Shown: piece after piece, positions 61,455 through 64,000 of the stretch
Position numbering within the stretch: the stretch's first letter is position 1
Layout: every line of letters starts with the position of its first letter
Assembly (NCBI GenBank): GCA_029262795.1
Contig: JAJCYT010000012.1
Location: 124,001-188,000 of the forward strand
DNA length: 64,000 bases
Direction: 5' to 3'
Source: Candidatus Fraserbacteria bacterium
GTDB lineage: Bacteria > Bipolaricaulota > Bipolaricaulia > RBG-16-55-9 > JAJCYT01
The notes under the pieces: generated by a model
Seen by the model: only the letters and a program-made list of their open reading frames with translations
Database searches by the model: none
Told to the model about the DNA's origin: nothing
Translations under genes and position numbers: made by a program

Positions 61455-61485
61455 CATCCCATTCAATGCTAGAATGAATGGGATG
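61455..61485 (-). promoter_or_regulatory. Inverted repeat covering the ribosome-binding site of the ICMT-like gene
   Basis: CATCCCATTCA (61455-61465) and TGAATGGGATG (61475-61485) form a perfect 11-bp stem around ATGCTAGAA. Read on the minus strand, the second arm TGAATGGGATG contains GGGATG and ends 4 bases before the ATG at 61450. The hairpin could hide the ribosome-binding site, or the site could be a protein operator. Confidence 0.5.
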
Positions 61486-61817
61486 CATGATTTTGTGCTC
61501 TCTTAACTGATTTGTCATACAATCCCTCCCGGCGCTGAGAAACGGAAGACTGTTACATTAGTGTATCAGATGCAGATAACAGGGTGAACATTCGGGCTTC
61601 TCGAATCAAATCGCATTCACAAAAGGTACGTTTGGAGTTTTCTTCAAGGCAGAAAGACTATTGCCTAAAGGGTTGTGTCACAAAAAATTCAGAATAGCTA
61701 TGCCAAGGTGTGAAAACGCCAGAAGTATCTGTGGATGGGGTGCTTCTGTTCAGTGGTCAGCAACAAGCCATAACAGTGAGCGTAAAACAACAACTATCTT
61801 CGTTAATTTTACAAATA

Positions 61818-61850
61818 TTGGGGGGCAGCGCATAAAATGCTGCCCCCCAA
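61818..61850 (-). terminator. Rho-independent terminator of the DUF302-like gene
   Basis: A perfect 12-bp stem pairs TTGGGGGGCAGC (61818-61829) with GCTGCCCCCCAA (61839-61850). Read on the minus strand it is followed by TATTTGTAAAATT, a weak T-rich tail. It lies 26 bases after the stop of the DUF302-like gene. Confidence 0.82.
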
Positions 61851-61875
61851 CAATGCCTTTGGAATATTTGTTGGC

Positions 61876-62883
61876 TTATTGACCAAGCTCAGCAAGCAAT
61901 GAGGCATCGAATTCACCAGGTAAGGTCTGATACTCTACAAAAGCGCCGATCCCGGCATCCCAGTAGTAGAGCATCATGCGCCACATCTGGGCCGGGTAAG
62001 CCACCACAAATTCGCCGTTGGCTTCGTAGACCAACACTTCAATGGGATATGCTGCATTGTGGTTGATGCCCGGCACTGGATTCGTTGCCGAAGCCTCCAA
62101 TGCGTCCCCCACGATTTCAGCGGATGCAGCTTCTACATCGGCTTTGGTAATACCAAACAGACGGGTGTCTCCCACATCGAGCGTGGCAATGAGTTCCCAA
62201 CCGTCGTTGACGTTGGCAAGGTTGGTTTCCACAAAGGCCACCGCTTCATCGAAGCTGGCAAATGCTTGAACGAAACCCTGTTCATAGTTCATGGCGTAAT
62301 CGCTGAAGTTGACCATCACCTGGGCATCGCCATCGCCAATGTAAGGGTGCAGTTGATCAAGGTCACGAATGGCACCAGAGGGTTCATTAAGCACAGCGCC
62401 TGTTACATTGGCAGAGATGAGGTCTAACACATTCTGATTCAACGTGGCTGCCGTGGCGATAAAGTTATCGTGTGCTGCAGCATCAATGCCATTTTCAAAC
62501 AGGTAGACGCAAGCCAACGTTTCGATATTCACGAAATTGACCTTAACCACTTTATCCGCACCAAATTCATAAACATTGATGCGCAACAAGGCAGCAGCAG
62601 CGTGTGGACCTGCAAACGCGCCAATATCTGCGGTGTAAGCCGGATCATGGAACACAAAGACGCGGGAACGATATTCGGCGCCAGCTTCGGGTGCTGTGGT
62701 GTCAAAGGTGTTGAGCAATTCAAAGCTGGAATCGTTCAAGGCAACTTCAACGGCTGCCGTTGCGTCTTCAAACGTCATGTCACTTTCAACCGCTTCGATG
62801 AATACACCGAATTGTTGACCTTGTCCAGAGACCAATGCGCCAGCCAATACCACAATTGCTAGAGAAAGTAATAGTTTTTTCAT
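61876..62883 (-). CDS. Exported protein with two DUF302-like halves
   Basis: The product is 335 residues with a signal peptide (LLLSLAIVVLAGALVSG). Each half shows a helix (MTFEDATAAVEVAL; FDEAVAFVETNL), a strand (FELLNTFD; WELIATLDVGD), a GxHxxAAALLR-like or NHNAAYPIEV segment and a final strand, which fits the DUF302 fold twice. DUF302 proteins are small and their role is mostly unknown. It overlaps the start of the TorD-like gene by ATGA, so the two are co-translated and part of the NrfD-containing operon. Confidence 0.7.
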   Translation of the reverse strand: MKKLLLSLAIVVLAGALVSGQGQQFGVFIEAVESDMTFEDATAAVEVALNDSSFELLNTFDTTAPEAGAEYRSRVFVFHDPAYTADIGAFAGPHAAAALLRINVYEFGADKVVKVNFVNIETLACVYLFENGIDAAAHDNFIATAATLNQNVLDLISANVTGAVLNEPSGAIRDLDQLHPYIGDGDAQVMVNFSDYAMNYEQGFVQAFASFDEAVAFVETNLANVNDGWELIATLDVGDTRLFGITKADVEAASAEIVGDALEASATNPVPGINHNAAYPIEVLVYEANGEFVVAYPAQMWRMMLYYWDAGIGAFVEYQTLPGEFDASLLAELGQ

Positions 62884-63551
62884 GACATCCTCTCCATGCT
62901 TTCAAGAGATTGATTTGAAATAGACTGATTTATGTCGTTATGGTTTTTTGTAAAGCAGACATGGCTCAGATGATCATCCCAAAGGGCTTGCTCCGTCTCA
63001 GCAAAATTCAACAATCGTTCAGCCAGGGCTTGATAAAATTCCAGCCTGGCAAAATTACTCAGGTCTTTTGCAAACGGTTTGACCCACCTCCCTAGATGTT
63101 TGTTCCAAAACGTTTGCGCTACGGTCATCAGGTCGGTTTGGTCCGGCCCGATAGCAACCAACATGGTCTGCATCAGCAAATGCATAAATTCAAGTTCTAC
63201 CGCAATGTGATCGGGAAGCTGATCGTGACTGTGAAGCCCCCACTGGTGGTAGAAAACGCTCACTTGTTCCGCTGCGGGCCCTAAAAGTACGCTGTCGTCT
63301 CGATAGATAGATTCATGAGGTGAACATGGTGTGTGTGGATAACCATTGATAAATAAACCCGTATATTCCGCCTGGATTTTTTCTAAGGAACTTTGAGCCA
63401 GCGTTTCAAATGCGGCACTCAGGCGTGGCTCCTCAGGATTCAGGCAGGCCAGCGCATCGCCCAAGGCGGTTAGATTGTCTTGAGAAGGCCAATCCAAACT
63501 GAGGCTCAAAGCATAATATAACTGGCTGCGACGGCAGATTGAGTTTACCAT
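62880..63551 (-). CDS. TorD/DmsD-type molybdoenzyme chaperone
   Basis: The product is 223 residues, all-helical. The family signature is EYTGLFINGYPHTPCSPHESIYRD, and DHIAVELEFMHLLMQ follows. Such chaperones bind the Tat signal peptide of a DMSO reductase-type catalytic subunit and help insert the molybdenum cofactor. Their presence implies a catalytic gene just beyond the window. The gene overlaps the NrfD subunit (7 bases) and the DUF302-like gene (ATGA). Confidence 0.9.
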   Translation of the reverse strand: MVNSICRRSQLYYALSLSLDWPSQDNLTALGDALACLNPEEPRLSAAFETLAQSSLEKIQAEYTGLFINGYPHTPCSPHESIYRDDSVLLGPAAEQVSVFYHQWGLHSHDQLPDHIAVELEFMHLLMQTMLVAIGPDQTDLMTVAQTFWNKHLGRWVKPFAKDLSNFARLEFYQALAERLLNFAETEQALWDDHLSHVCFTKNHNDINQSISNQSLESMERMS

Positions 63552-64000
63552 GGAAATTCAAACACCCCCGCATACACCACGTAATGACGCAACAAATAGC
63601 CACCAACCAGCACAAGCACCCCAGACAACAGCGACAGGACGGTATTGAGTCGGGGTGATCTTTCATGCCGGAACAAGGTCCAGAACTCTAGCGCCAAAGG
63701 CACCAGCAATCCCAGCACCAAGGCGCCAAACCAGAACCCCGGTTGACTCATCAGGTAGTTGATGGAAGCCTGCACACCCAGTGATCCCATGCTGGCAAAG
63801 TTGAAATAGGCCAAAAGCAACAGCACTTCAAATAGAATCAGACCCACGTCAAAACCCTCAATGCGCTGTTCCAGTCCTTCTTGACGATGACGGATGAACA
63901 CCAGCACCACCAGGGCATAGGCTGCGCCAGTGGAAAATGCTGACACCAAAAACAACAGCGGCAATGTGGGTGTGTGCCAAAACGGGATGCTGGGTGCCAT
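63545..64000 (-). CDS. NrfD/PsrC-type membrane subunit of a molybdoenzyme, C-terminal part
   Basis: The frame is open to the window edge and shows 151 residues, so the protein continues beyond 64000. Four hydrophobic spans are visible, with the HTPTLPLLFLVSAFSTGAA and RLNTVLSLLSGVLVLVGGYLLRH segments typical of the quinol-binding NrfD/DmsC subunit. It anchors a DMSO reductase-family complex to quinones. The stop overlaps the TorD-like start by 7 bases. It is the distal membrane partner of the molybdoenzyme operon. Confidence 0.85.
   Translation of the reverse strand: MAPSIPFWHTPTLPLLFLVSAFSTGAAYALVVLVFIRHRQEGLEQRIEGFDVGLILFEVLLLLAYFNFASMGSLGVQASINYLMSQPGFWFGALVLGLLVPLALEFWTLFRHERSPRLNTVLSLLSGVLVLVGGYLLRHYVVYAGVFEFPW

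Larger units (their letters stand above)
61451..61875. other. Intergenic region between ICMT-like and DUF302-like genes
   Basis: This stretch of 425 bases contains the hairpin at 61455-61485 and the terminator at 61818-61850. The middle (about 61490-61810) holds only short frames without family resemblance or ribosome-binding sites. I see nothing else in it. Confidence 0.6.

Noticed and set aside
1..64000. CRISPR arrays, tRNA genes, IS elements or prophage genes
   Set aside because: No regularly spaced direct repeats, no cloverleaf-type sequences and no transposase, integrase or phage proteins were noticed on either strand.

Overview
The window looks like one contiguous piece of chromosome from an uncultivated, free-living Gram-negative bacterium with moderate GC by eye. 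I saw no IS element, phage gene, CRISPR array or tRNA. An outer membrane is suggested by LolA-like and RND-type export genes. Many signal peptides and large exported proteins (beta-helices, proteases, FG-GAP repeats) point to an elaborate cell surface. Rieske and copper monooxygenase genes, a Cox/Xdh-type molybdenum hydroxylase and respiratory-type GlpD suggest an aerobic or facultative heterotroph. Three unrelated exoproteins share a dockerin-like C-terminal module, and two others share a T9SS/FlgD-like tail. I cannot assign a phylum safely.

Layout. 1-1719 (-): coxMSL/xdh-type molybdenum hydroxylase operon, cut by the window edge. 2070-4801 (-): TetR, LolA-like and M48 protease operon plus a DUF493 gene. 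4863-6293 (-): secreted subtilase with a dockerin-like end. 6429-12111 (+): TetR regulator with a clear palindromic operator, then a secreted protein, an RND/MMPL exporter, a calcium-repeat protein and a small membrane protein. 12131-15448 (-): rpsI-rpmE-metB cluster and ahcY, which combines ribosomal and methionine-cycle genes. 15746-20738 (+): secreted protein, coiled-coil zinc-ribbon protein, TPM protein, RNase P RNA with its promoter inside the preceding gene, a 25-residue membrane peptide and an FG-GAP protein. 20830-23359 (+): PHM-like copper monooxygenase, SnoaL-like protein and Rieske oxygenase operon. 23356-24651 (-): GNAT acetyltransferase and a hicAB toxin-antitoxin pair. 24778-33456: prolyl oligopeptidase, PHP phosphatase, a metzincin-like protease, a peptide-binding protein, M24 peptidase and enoyl-CoA hydratase. 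33461-40856 (-): small membrane and secreted proteins, then two tandem beta-helix paralogs. 40984-47245: RidA, DUF1761, a divergent HU-like protein, LhgO, glucokinase and an EamA transporter. 47628-51423 (+): GT4 glycosyltransferase, P-loop kinase and ATP-grasp cassette, the best candidate for an undescribed pathway. 51446-54934 (-): giant beta-helix with a dockerin-like end. 55061-60338 (-): GntR, gabD, glpK and glpD operon. 60458-60703: remnant of a D-2-hydroxyacid dehydrogenase gene. 60884-64000 (-): ICMT-like methyltransferase, DUF302-like secreted protein, TorD chaperone and NrfD membrane subunit. The last two suggest a second molybdoenzyme just outside the window.

The strongest themes are secreted calcium-dependent proteins with shared C-terminal modules, oxygenase and molybdenum chemistry, and glycerol/sugar metabolism. 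Compact operons with 4-nt ATGA overlaps are common. Clear intrinsic terminators occur at several operon ends. A hairpin repeat family occurs three times.
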